A stretch of 64,000 nucleotides of DNA. It comes from Calvatia gigantea (lineage: Eukaryota; Basidiomycota; Agaricomycetes; Agaricales; Lycoperdaceae). Location of the stretch: positions 992,001 to 1,056,000 of the forward strand of contig JACAAK010000012.1 in NCBI GenBank assembly GCA_025093985.1. The letters are read 5' to 3'. Of the stretch, positions 11,739-23,671 are shown piece after piece; the stretch's first letter is position 1; the number at the start of each line of letters is the position of its first letter. Below the pieces are notes generated by a model. It did not search any database, had not been told where the DNA came from, and worked only from the letters and a program-made list of their open reading frames with translations. Position numbers and translations under genes: made by a program.

Positions 11739-14041
11739 TTACCCCGACGTCACGTCCAGATGCATAAATTGCGCCGATGCGGACGGATCGGAATATTGCC
11801 GGATATTAATATCATCAGCTACGACCCTGGCTGCCTCCCCTTTGCTGTTCTTGTAAAACACGATGTCACCTTCATCTTCGATGAAGCAGCACTGAGTGAA
11901 TGTGCGGTACAGGGCGCGAAAAACTATTCTGTTGTAGATGTGATGTTAGCATTTTTGTGGATCACGCCGTGATAATGTGAAGATATGGATATAGACGGAA
12001 TACGAGGGTTGATTCGGCAGATTGAGAAGCGAGAGAAGTAACAGACGCTTACAGTGGAATCATAGTTGTAGTCATCACCAAGAATTGATTTGATGATTTG
12101 GGTGACTTGTGGTAGGTTATCTGTTCGGTACGTATGACATCGGTGACACCGGTGATAATGGTATCCGTAAAATCAAGGAGTAGAGAAGCAGAAAATTATA
12201 TTGCATCAGTTGTTCAGGTCTGAGTCGCAGTGAGAGTTGGGGATCAGGAAACTTACAAAAAGGAATAGTTGAATTCGTGTGATGTGCAATCTAGATGAAT
12301 TTGGGGGGGGGTTCGTGAGCTTCGGTCCGGAAAGAGGAGAAAGAGAAGGCGGGATCAACCCAAGAAGTAAAAAAAGAAGAGGAGATACAAGCGACATCAT
12401 AGTGACAGCGTCCCAAGATCCCAAGAGCCAAGTAGTGGTGGGAGGTAACGGAGCCTTCCACTAGGGGGTGGGGGGGAGGAAACAACTTGACTCTTGGCGA
12501 CAATACAAACTTACATGATCATGGGAAACATTGTGGAAGAAGTAGCGTCCGACCCAACCGAGGAAAGGTCTGTCCACTGTCGCGAGTGCGCCACGAAGGA
12601 ACGTCCATTCCTTGTTGCGGTAGTGTGGAATTGTAGGGTCGGAATGGTGAAGATACGTCAACATAACTATCCCTTTAGGCGAGATAAAGTAATGAGATAT
12701 GCGTGAAGTATGGGGGCCCAGCAACTTACAATGATTGGCGAGCTGCGGCAGTTGTCATTGTCAGAGAGCGAGGGAATCGAGGGAAGGAAGGTTACATACG
12801 AGGTAAGGAACAATGTAGAACCGAACGAGGCCTGTAAGTCCAACTTGACTGGAGAAGATACCGAGGAGGCAGATCATAATACAAAGTCCGACGTCTGAGG
12901 CAATGATCCTCTGCTGTTCCTGCGGTTTAAACAGCGGTGATGAAGGGTTGAAGTGCTACAGATCACGCAGGACACAGATCAGTTCCGAACGACGGGATGT
13001 GGAACTGACGATATTCCCGTACGTTTGTGCCAGGAGGATACATCGGAGATCCCATGGAGTTTCGAAGCAGGTATGACTGCATTCCAAGGAGTTGCATCAA
13101 CACCATTCTTGCTAGCGTGAGGAGCGGCATCTCCTCAAAAATCTCCTCATAATCAATTGTTCGCATCTTTACTCGTGGCTGTAGTTTGTATTCCGATCGC
13201 GTTCTAGGTACGTAGTTCTCTTCGCGTTCCATGGACATTGTTGCTCTCTGTTCAATTGTCAAAGTGTTAGTCATCAGCATGTATACTTCGCGTAGATTGG
13301 AGCTAGGCGAAGCTAGGCCAGTCTCGCCCGCATAAGTGAGAGCTATGAGAGAGCTATGGGGATGGGCAGCGTGCCAACGCGCAGGTACAGCTCGGCGACA
13401 TAGCTAGAGACAAGAGATCAGGAAGACTCACGTGGTGGGCGTGATGGGTTGACCGCCAGGAGAAATATGGGATCAAAAGGAACTACACGCAAAGTTGTCA
13501 ATGTCGGCCCTAGACTCCGCACGCTACGATCCTTGACGGAGATGGTGGCATCAATACATACCGTGTGTAGGACAAAACCAAACAACGTATTGATCCAAGG
13601 GTAATTGGATAGAGTCCCATGTCCCGCTTCGTGCCCCAAGCACCACAAGCTCGCGAATGCAACACTCTGCCAGTAGAAGTAGAGGCCCCAAGTGCACCAT
13701 CTCATACAACTAAGCAAAGCACGTTTCGTGCCGAAACCCAGGAACCTCGCCGGTGGGGCTGACGAAGCGATATCCATGAAGCCACCTATCCTTGTCGCTA
13801 GGGTGTAAAGTACGAGAACCCAGAGGATACCACGGCAAAAATAATAGAAACCCTTCAAGGTAGATTTCTCGTAGAGGTGTTTCGGGATGTTAGAGCGTAT
13901 TTCCGTGAGGGTAGTCTAGGAATGCGGGTCAGCGGAAAAGATATGTAAAGGACGAGGGAAGCACACCTTTGGAGGGCGGAACGGCGTATGTTTTCTTTTT
14001 CCATATTCGGGTGAATCCTTGAACAGCGAGAGAAGGTGCAT
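11739..14041 (-). CDS. Delta12-type (oleate) fatty acid desaturase, copy A
   Basis: This is a membrane di-iron desaturase that would convert oleate to linoleate in the ER. Reading from Met at 14041: 'FKDSPEYGKRKHTPFRPPK', 'LTEIRSNIPKHLYEKS', then His-box 1 'HEAGHG' (near 13640), His-box 2 'WRSTHHAHH' and His-box 3 'HNVSHDH' joined across an intron to 'IAHH'. The substrate-binding 'LTYLHHSDPTIPHYRNKEW' lies near 12600-12660 and the C-terminus is 'CCFIEDEGDIVFYKNSKGE'. All ten or so exons join in frame. The introns around His-box 3 are long (about 220 and 130 nt). The stop TAA at 11739-11741 lies inside a possible donor (G|GTAAGT), so a short further exon cannot be excluded. Box 1 has Ala where Cys is usual in fungal Delta12 enzymes. 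It is divergent from copy B. Confidence 0.9.
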
Positions 14042-15909
14042 AGTATCAGCCACGACAATCAAAGAGGTATAGACACAGTGGTCAGGAGAATTGGACCGGC
14101 CGTTATTGAGGTCCACCAGGATACCTATTTATGCAGCTACGGTATTTTGGTCCAACATACTTCTACGCGAAGTAAGATCCCACACAAAGATCCAAAATTC
14201 TGGGGTAAGAAAAAGATGCCACGATTTAATTACCTTGTGGGTTTATGAAGGTTGTCAACGTCGCGGTGGTATGTAGGTGACAAGGATCTGGATGTCTAGT
14301 GTTGCTTTCTTTCGTTCTTTACGGGGACCCCGAAAACTCCCTTTTGCCCCTTGATGACTCAAAAGCTCAACAATTCGACTTCGTATTCTTCCGCTCAATC
14401 CTTTTCGTCTGATTTAGCTTGACCATTGGTCTTGGTCTTAGCATCAGCTTAGCATAGTCGGCGGAAAAATCATCCGGTTTAACGCGGTGGCCCTGCTCTT
14501 CGATATCCAAATGGCAACATTAACATTAAACTCGCAGGTTCGCTTGTCATAATGCTGATCCGCCATGTGTAATACTCAATATTCTGTTAGGTGATGCATA
14601 CGAATGCTTCTCATGACCGCGATTAACCAACTTCTGACGGCAGTAAGAAACCTGATACGGTATCGCCAAATGCAGTACTCTATTTCGATACGCTCCATGA
14701 TTCAGGGGATGTATGAGACGTTTCGGACTTCTGGCTCTTGCGGCCTTGGTATCCGATGAAAACGACATTCACCGCCCCTGGTTTGCCCACCCCTTCGCCC
14801 GATGAAGTTATCTCGGAAAGCCTGTCAACTGAAGTGTTGGTGGGTTTGGGGATCTCAACCTGATTGGTGTGCCTCATACTGTTGCACGATTGGCAGACAG
14901 CGTTTATAATCTGCACCAGTTCGTGGGCGTGAACGTAGCTATGAGGGCACACCATACTGCTTCATTATTGGGGCAAGGGGCAAGGAATAGCAGATGGATC
15001 TCTCGGTCATGAACGGAAGCTGGACTTGGCAAGTAGTGACATCTCCACGGCTTCTTGGCCTCAGAGCCTTCCCGCTAACCAATGAACGAGGTACCCACTT
15101 CAGTCTCCAGACGCAGAAAGCCTATACTTCTGTAGCGTTTGTTTCGTTCTGTCGTGATCACGATTCAGTACCTCGCTGCTCCACTAGCACCTGCCTCTAC
15201 CCGGCCCGTCCAATGGAGAACTCGGACAAGTTTCCTTCCCGACTCATCATTTATCAACCTCAGAGACTTTTATCAATTGTTCTGCTCCTCCCGGTGGGCG
15301 GGAAATAAATTTAAGCATCCTTCACCGGCCCAGTTGGTCCCCATCCAGCGTCACATCGGTGTCACGCCAGCCAAATTCCCGCTTACAAATAATGTCATGC
15401 TTCTTTAACAAGCGCGACACCTTTAACGGAAATCTACTTGCAAAAGTGGAGAATGCCTTCAGATTCAATGTAACCGCGCATAGTACCAAATTTTTACGTG
15501 GATCAAGGTAGTGAATGCCAACAGGGGGGATTGTTCTGGGGGCGTGATGTGACAACCGTAACTAACTGGTCCTGGGTTAGTTGGTACCCATTCAACATTA
15601 CTTCCAGAGGTGACTGGGGTCCTCTTTTCCACTAATTTCATGCCTCCGGTCATCTGCATTTTGTTGCGTTGTGTACGATATCTCCGTTCGGCCTGGGAAC
15701 GACTGCATCGACCGTAATCGTTTTGGTTGATATGCATAAGCTTACGGCTATGTTTACACCCTGTGTATCTTTGATGTGCTCGCACAAGGAACGGCAAACG
15801 GACCTTAATCGTTGCAGTGGATCTCAGTACGACATCACTGTCGGTACACTTCAAGCTTCCAAATGCATAAATATGCATCCCAAGTATGAAAGCCAGTAGG
15901 ACTTCCCTT
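14042..15909. other. Shared upstream region of the divergent desaturase pair
   Basis: Nearly 1.9 kb separates the two start codons. It contains scattered ORFs below 140 codons on both strands, none with recognisable motifs. No RNA gene or mobile element was identified. It presumably holds both promoters. Confidence 0.5.
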
Positions 15910-17687
15910 ATGTCTCAATCCCAGACCAAGTATAATGAAGACGACCTTCCTGTCTTTACTCCAATGCGATGGTGCGTCATCGTCAAGGTCGAACAAACCA
16001 AGGACTCAGCTTGCGACGTAGGACGATAAAAGAGATTCGTACTGCTATCCCTGCCAAATATTTTGTACGGGATACGCGGAAAGGGCTCTGCTACCTTGCC
16101 CGTGATCTCTTGTCGGCAGCTGTAGCATGGTCTCTGGCCCTTCGCATCGACCCACTCTTCAACAGCCCACAAACGTCGCAGGTGCTTACCCCCTTTTTCT
16201 CGGAAGTCACCCGGTGGGCCGCTTGGTGCATCTAGTCAGTGATATATCTGACCACTGACGTTTAAACTGATGATTGGTCATTTATCTGTAGTTGGTGGTT
16301 TCAAGGACTCGTTTTTACAGGCATCTGGGTCATTGGACACGAGGTAAATGAATGCGTTGCCCGTCACAATCGGATGAATAGACTGATATGTTTTCACTTC
16401 AAGTGCGGACATGGCGCCTTTTCCGATCACAGACATCTCAATGATATTGTTGGATTCGTGGGTAGTCACCTAGTCCTGTCACTGACCCGATTGATGTTCT
16501 CTCATCAGGTGACGCATACATTCTTGTGGACCCCCTACTTCAGCTGGAAGATCTCTCATCACCGCCATCACAGGAACCATGGCTCCATGGAGCGGGACGA
16601 GGTTTACGTCCCTAAAACTCGGTCAGATCTCGGACTCCCTAAAGGAGGCGACAAGAGGCTCGACTACGACGAGGTTTTCGGTGATACCCCTGTCTACACC
16701 CTATTTATGTTGATCCGGCAACAACTCTTGGCTTTTCCAGCATACCTCCGTGGGTAGCTCCTACCTCATAATTCTATGTCGCCCTGATTCTAGACCCATG
16801 TTGACTGTTGTGGCTCTCGCAGTCTTCAATGTGTCAGGGCAGAAAACATACCCGAGAGGGACCAATCACTTTAATCGTACGTGAGCCTGGTTGACAAGCA
16901 CAGGGGCTTTTGACATTAGCGCCTTTCGCAGCGAACTCTATTCTATTTACAGCTGCGCAGCGAAATGCTGTCCTGATCTCAAATGCTGGCATCGCCTTCA
17001 TGGTCTGGGCGGTCTCGTATGCGAATACATTTTTCGGGACTGCGGCGGTCGTTAAGTATTATGGTATCCCTTGGTTACTCGTGACCCACTGGTGTGAGTA
17101 CCCGATAGCCGTCCTGGTCTAGAGAGTGTTACTCAGCCCTTTTGCGTTTAGTCATACTGATCACATACCTTCATCACACCGATCCTGTGATGCCACATTA
17201 TCGCGGAAAGCAATGGAATTTTCAGCGTGGGGCTGCTGCCACCGTTGACAGGCCGATTTTAGGCTGGCAGGGGAGGTTTTTTTTGCACGACGTTGCGCAC
17301 TTCCATGTGATACACCATGTAAGTTTCATTGTATCACTTGGCGCTGATGGTTGACATATTTTGATATTCTCATACACCAGTTTTTCCCGAAAATGCCGTT
17401 CTACCATACCTCTGAAGCAACTCAATACCTAAAGGCGTTCATTGGCGAACACTATGTCTTTGATAGCACTCCGTGTTTCAAGGCTCTGTGGCGCAACTAC
17501 AATTTCTGTCAATTTGTTGAGGACGAAGGTCGGTACTGGCTGTTGCCGTTGATATCTATAGTATTGATCTTAACACCCGTCAGGCGATGTGCTTTTTTAT
17601 CGCAATTGGAAAGGCCACGCTGCCCGCAGAGCAGCAACTCAGGACCCCAATAATGGTAAACCGGGAGCAAAAGCACCATCTGAATGA
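15910..17687 (+). CDS. Delta12-type fatty acid desaturase, copy B
   Basis: This is a paralogue of copy A with the same domain order and many intron positions in common. The start ATG at 15910 gives '[20 protein letters not shown]', followed across an intron by '[18 protein letters not shown]'. His-box 1 'HECGHG' is split by an intron after HE. His-box 2 is '[17 protein letters not shown]' (near 16550) and His-box 3 is '[11 protein letters not shown]' split just before FFP (near 17290-17320). The substrate region '[19 protein letters not shown]' is conserved. The C-terminus is '[18 protein letters not shown]' and the stop is at 17685-17687. The frame is intact throughout. Box 3 has 'AHFHV' where copy A has 'SHDHI', so substrate or position preference might differ between the two; that is inference only. 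Confidence 0.9.
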
Positions 17688-17988
17688 CGTGATTCTGTTA
17701 AAGTATCAAAAAGCGTTGTTGCGACCTGGAACTGATATTTGTTGCAACGTTGAAGCGGGCTTGGATGATACGTAGTTGACACGGCCGAATAATTTAATTT
17801 AGTAACACACCAGCTTGTCCTGTAGATCTTAATCTAATAACCTCAAGCAACCCCCCTCCAGTGATAATGAGGACCTATCCGGTCCGCGGGAATTTGATCC
17901 ACGGTCAAAGAGACAACAAGCACAAGCATTGTGATGAGGTGAGATTAGATTGGCGGGTTCAAACAAAATCTGCACCTTTCCTCTCCAC
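17688..17988. other. Short intergenic region upstream of DUS3
   Basis: This 300-bp spacer lies between desaturase B and DUS3 on the same strand. No conserved ORF or RNA was recognised. An upstream ATG at about 17865 is in a different frame from DUS3. Confidence 0.4.
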
Positions 17989-20770
17989 ATGGCTACGGAT
18001 GCAGGATTGGCGTTCACAGTATTATCAGGGGGTACTGCTACCTGTCCACCTGGTACTGCGCCCATCAAAGCAGAGTAAGTTCCTATTCTGGTACTGGAGC
18101 AGGATGAAAAATCTGACATCCCCTTTACTTGTATTTCCTGCATAGGTATTTGATTTCATACACGGCGCAAGAACTTCCCGATGATGATGCGGCTGAAGGG
18201 GCAACCAACAACCATGGGAGTAGACATAGGGAGGGCGGCGACCAAAGGAGTACTAAACCTCAGAGAAAGCGTATGACGAAGGAGGAGAAGAAAGCAACGC
18301 GTGGTGCGAATAAAGGTCGAAGATTTGTGAAGACAAGAGATGAAGTGGATTTGTGTTGGAAGATTGCTAATGGTTCTGAGTGTGAGCATGGAGGGTGAGT
18401 TTTATTTGCCAGTTGGGGTAGTGGCTCTGGTGAAGTGTTGAATGGCGCGCATTGAACCCGGCGAATAGGAAGTGTAAATTTTCTCATGATATTTCTGCAT
18501 ATCTAGCTGCAAAAGGTCATGATTTACGAATCCCTGCTACTTCGGAGATATCAGACTCCGTTCCATTCATAGACAGTGACCGACCTGTGGTAACACCGCA
18601 CCCGAACCATCTCTCTCTAGATCTAGGAACGACGTGTCCAATATTTGCTGAGACGGGGGAATGCAGGTACGCACCTGTGGCTAGATTGTAACATTGGTGC
18701 CAAACTTCTTTAGGTACGGTTACAAGTGTCGGTTCCTCGGGGCCCACGTTCGTTTGGATAATACTGGGAATATTGCGCTGATCGGGGATGAAGACAAGAA
18801 AGCAAGGGCAGCACTTACTGCGGATGAACTGAACTTCGTGAGCGGTGACGTTCGGAATGTCTTACGAACGCGAAAGGTCGGTTTGTCAAACGCGTGGGCC
18901 TTAGGCCTTGCTGACAAAAGACAAAGTATCCGCTCCCTATAGCTACTGCTTACCTTGAGGAGCTGAAAGGTTCCGAGAGTACGGGAGGAAACCCACTTTC
19001 TGCTACCAACGGAAATGCTGTCATAGTGGCGGAGCCTGAACAGGACCTGGATGTCCAGATGTTGGGGCCGGAACAAAAGGCACCACCAATTTCCGAGGCG
19101 GACGGGCTCATTCAGAGACGGACAGGGGATTCCTTCCAGGCCAGTGGCAGTGGCCCTGGCGCCCCTCTACGGTTTCGCGAAAAGAAGAGACTTCATTGGG
19201 CAGGAAAAACTTGTAAGTGGACGATGTTCTGCCTCCTGTCATGTCTTAACAGATTTACAGATCTCGCCCCTCTAACAACTGTTGGAAATCTTGTATGTCA
19301 TGATCCAGATCTGTATCGATGACGTTTTCTGAAGGCACAACCAGCCATTCCGTCGCCTCTGTGTATCTCTTGGGGCTGACATTACCTGTGGCGAGAGTGA
19401 GAGCCATCATTTGATTGATTAATCTATCCATTCATTTATTACTATGCATCTTAGTGGGTCTCGCGAACTCATTTTTGGCAGGATCGAAAGAAGAATGGTC
19501 GTTGGTCCGCCGGCACCCTTCCGAGAAGATTTTTGGTGTGCAGGTCGCGGGTAACAAACCTGCTAATCTAGTACCGACCGCCGAGGTTATCGCCAGGGAG
19601 TTGGCAGGCGGTGTTGATTTCTTAGATGTGAACTGCGGGTGTCCTATTGATCTTCTCTACAAGCAGGGGAGCGGATCTGCGCGTACGTTGTTCACACGAT
19701 TGATCAATTGATTAATTAGCTGATGAGTGGTTGTGACGCTGTAGTTCTCGACGCTCCTGGAAAGCTTGGCAGAATTATTGTTGGAATGAACAAGGCACTT
19801 GGTGATATTCCTGTGACAGCGAAATTCAGGACAGGTGTCAAAGAGGGCAAAAATACGGTGCACAAACTTATGCCTCGGGTTGCTACGGAGTGGGGAGCGT
19901 CTTGCTTGACGGTAAGCCTCTTCAATTCACAAACCATGATTGTGGCTTACCCTTCGCAGTTGCACGGGAGAACCCGGCAACAGCGGTACACTCGTCTGGC
20001 GGACTGGGATTACATCCGACAGTGTGTTGAGGCCATTCGCGCCCGCGAAGAGCAGGAAGACCGTGCGTTGTGTGACAACCACTTCTAGCTAGTTTCACTC
20101 ATGAGTATCCTAGTCCCTCCCGTTCCAATATTTGGTGGAGGGGATTGCTTCTCGGCTCTTGACTACTATGAGAGGCTTGAGGAGAGCAAAGTGGACGGTG
20201 TCATGGTCGGCCGGGGGGCCCTCATCAAACCTTGGATTTTCACTGAAATCAAGGAGCGACGAGAATGGGATATCAGTGCTCGGGAACGACTAGATCTTAT
20301 CCGAGATGTAAGTATCTCAATTTTCGAGTTTAGATATGAGTTCTCATGAGCACGGACCAGTATGCGAACTATGGGCTTAAGTAGGTCTCTCGATCAACAA
20401 GTTGTCCCTCGGCTAACCCCAGGCAGTCACTTTGGCTCAGATACTGCCGGTGTAAACACAACTAGGCGATATCTGTGTGAGGCTTTATCGTTCCAATATC
20501 GATATATCCCCATTGGACTTTTGGAACGGCTGCCTGGAAGAATTAATGACCGAGCCCCGGCTTTTCATGGCCGCAGCGACCTTGGTAAGTTTAAATGTAA
20601 CTAATTGACTCGAGGGGCAAAGCTAATTCGTGTGGGTCGAAGAAAACCTTCTTTCAAGTGGGAATGTTCGGGACTGGATCAAAATTTCCGAGATGTTTTT
20701 AGGACCCGCCCCTGAGACCTGGGTGTTCGTTCCAAAACATAAAAGCAATTCGTACGAAACCCAAGGTTAA
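17989..20770 (+). CDS. DUS3: tRNA-dihydrouridine synthase 3
   Basis: DUS3 is a flavoenzyme that reduces U47 in the variable loop of cytosolic tRNAs. The start '[15 protein letters not shown]' (ATG 17989) is followed by a basic stretch and two CCCH zinc fingers: '[14 protein letters not shown]' joined to 'KCKFSHD', and '[11 protein letters not shown]' joined to '[11 protein letters not shown]'. The TIM barrel begins with '[13 protein letters not shown]' and '[18 protein letters not shown]'. The catalytic cysteine lies in '[19 protein letters not shown]' (near 19624-19680). Further motifs are '[11 protein letters not shown]', '[12 protein letters not shown]', '[11 protein letters not shown]' and '[14 protein letters not shown]'. 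The C-terminus contains '[19 protein letters not shown]' and the stop is TAA at 20768-20770. About twelve introns all splice in frame, so the gene looks intact. Confidence 0.94.
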
Positions 20771-20997
20771 AGTGAAGTATATAAATTGTAATAACGGTTA
20801 AGAGATACCCTGTACATGTATTATTAGCAGAACCAAAGTTTGACAACCCGTGACTGAGACCACCTCGTCAGTGGTCACGCAGAACTTACCACATTGGCAG
20901 CATGATAGGCGTTCGCGATGATCCCAATTAGCGCCCACTGTCATTCTCTCCCCTCATCCTGTCAATATCCCCTTCACTTGGCGAAGCCTAGTCCAAG

Positions 20998-23490
20998 ATG
21001 CAAACGGCGCCTTATATACCTCCGGAGACGAAGGAGGAAGCTGAACAGGTGGATTTCTTACTCGGCATGATGGGTGACTTTAACCGGAAGGAGGCTTTGC
21101 GTGTTTACCGCAAACACAAGGGCAACGTGGAGAGAGCAGCGGACGCAATCTTATCCGGAGACAGAGGCGAAGATTATAATTGGGACGACGCTCAATCATC
21201 AGCGCTGCCGGGGTACTCGCAAGCCGTTCAACAAGCAGGCCCGCAACCCCTCAAGCCAGCGAACACTGTTATTGATCTTACAAGCTCTGATGATGAACTC
21301 CATCGAGCTATGGCCATGTCTTTGGAAAGTGAACCCACCTTTGGACCGAGCAATCGTCCTTCGGATCCAAATTGGGCAGTGGTACCTACGAACGTGTGTT
21401 TTCTTCTGCCTAGGCTTTCCGGGGGACGAGCATCTGAGACTGTGGTTAGCAACTCGGGGGAAATCCCATATCAAATGAAGATAAATCCTATAATGATGCA
21501 ATTCAAGCAAGCTTGCAGGATTTCCAATCGACGAACGAGTCGGATTTCTTTCCGATTAATGAAACTGTTCGTGAAGGTGGAAGGTCCGCGGTCAAGCAGT
21601 GTTCTGTCCCTCGTCGTCATTTACTTATACTTTCGGTGTTCAGGCCTGTTGCGCTAAGATCGGACAGTCCTTCCCTTGCTCACGCTGCGCTGGTACCCGC
21701 GTAATTCCTGTTGTCACCTTTGTTAGCTCACGCACCATTAGTTCGTGCAAGCCTTGTTCTTCGTGCCGCAAGTTCGAGATTGTGTAGCTAATATTGAGCT
21801 ACCTAATATTCCTCATGGCCTTTCACGAGACTCTCCAGGTTTGACATTATGCGTCCTCTGCAGGCACTTCTCAATATTTATCCTGTAGAAAGGGCGATAT
21901 GGAACTTGATGGAAGTCTTCGTGAACCTTGATCTAGCACAGCTAGCCGCTATCGTAGACTCTGAAGCCCTGCCCTCCTTAATGGCCCAGCCATTGACTAA
22001 CCACAGCGCGGTTGGTGAAACTACCGCTGGTGGGTTTCTTTTTTCCATATTTTTCATAAAAGCTAAGCTGTCATTGTGTCGTTTCTGGTAGATTTTTCTA
22101 AGGCGGTCGCAGACGTCATTGAAACCCATTTAAGGGCCCAATCAGCTACCGAACCGTGAGGCCCATTCTTTACACGTAATACCTGTGCTAATATCCTTAG
22201 TCCTCGGCTGTTTTATTTCACCCACGGGCACATTGAATTACATCGTCGCATGCCTCGCCAGATGCGGCAGCGCCCAAGCGATAGCCATGTCGTCTTGATT
22301 GAATTTGGGGGCGAGGCGTCACCATACACTGATCTCATCTCTTGTCTCGCTGGTACTCTTTCATCGTGGACTGATAGTGGATCCTCGCACGACGTTATCA
22401 TTGAGCCCTCTGAAGTTTTCTGCTTCCATCTCAGGCGACTGGTGAACCAGACTGGGAAGTATAGTCCGGAGCCATTCACATTTCCAAAGTTCATATACTT
22501 GGACCAGTTCTTGTTCGACAATTTAGAACTGGCAAATCAAAAGCGCAATGCGGAGCAGAAGCTACTGGAGGAGATTTCGGCTCTGGCGAGAATGAAAGAG
22601 GGTTTGACTCGCCATAATGTGCGTGGTATCCCCGTGATAAAACCTCTGTGTCTAATGGATAAATAGGACAGGGACGTCATTAAGGACCTTGAGGGGACTG
22701 TATACTATTATGAACATGTTGCTCAATCCGGAGATGATCTGGAACGAGCCGATGTTTTAAAAAGGACGAAGGTGAAACTTCAGAACGTGCTCGCTAGCAT
22801 TTCACGGAAGGTTGAAGGTAAGATCCCTCCCAGTGTCGGTGGTCACATGTTCAATTTTCTCGCTAGCAATTGATTACAAAATTGAGAAACTTCAAGCTGA
22901 AGTGGCTCGCGTCTATGATGTTCCAGAGTTGCAGCAACACCGAGTGAGCTCTAAACTCTCCCCACAAACCTTCTTTTCTGAAATGACATTTAGTATGACC
23001 TTCGTGCTGTCCTCGTGCACAGTGGCCTTCCTGGGCGGAAGCAAATATACTCTTATGTTCAGGGACAATCAAGGAGTGTGGTGGAAGACAGTGGATTACA
23101 GTGTGACCGAGGTCAGTTGGCCATTTCACCGCCTATCCTAAAGATGCTGACGGCCCTTTAGGTTCCGGAGGAAACTGTCTTCTCTGATCCAACAGGTCTT
23201 CACCTGGGTACCGGTCCGTATATGTTGATCTACAGTCGCCACATTGAAAACGAAGAGCTCTGTATGCCTCAATGGCCCCGAATTTTCACCGTGAGTAGAC
23301 CCTGCAAGGTATCATCCACTTCGCTAACGTGATTCCGAAGGAGAGTGTGGAGAAACACAACAAGACTTTCCTCTCATGCTTGCCTCCAGAAATAGCGGCT
23401 AAGGCGAAGATATCTTCTCCAAGTCCACTGCCACCACCTTCATCTTCGCCAGCGCCATCTCTGAGTGATCAGAAACACAAATCAGACTGA
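20998..23490 (+). CDS. USP25/28-like ubiquitin-specific protease homologue lacking catalytic Cys and His motifs
   Basis: The N-terminus has a UBA-like region ('DFLLGMMGDFNRKEALRVYR', residues about 18-40). Two ubiquitin-interacting motifs follow: 'DDELHRAMAMSLE' and 'YNDAIQASLQ'. The USP core resembles USP25/28, ending with 'YDLRAVLVHSGLPGRK' and 'GPYMLIYSR'. The position of the USP Cys box (GNTCW-FSAVIQSLF in human enzymes) reads 'RSDSPSLAHAALFVQALFF', without Cys. The His-box position (QANAGHYWAY) reads 'LPGRKQIYSYV', without GHY. It is therefore probably a non-catalytic ubiquitin-binding protein. A central coiled-coil-like stretch runs from 'FLFDNLELANQKRNAEQK'. One extra T near 23058-23059 shifts the frame between 'IYSYV' and 'RDNQGVWWK'. 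The stop TGA is at 23488-23490 after a Ser/Pro-rich tail. Confidence 0.75.
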
Positions 23491-23671
23491 TGCAAAGCTC
23501 GGAAATAGTTGGCAAGCTGGTGACTTGGAAAGGGAGTTGACCGACTTGTAATCACGTAACTTATTTGGCTTAGACCCTTGAACCAAATACATTCCCCATT
23601 AAGCATTTCTCATTAATCAACGTTTTGCTTTGGGCCTTGGGCCTTGGCTGTCCTTGCCTCATTACTCTTAT

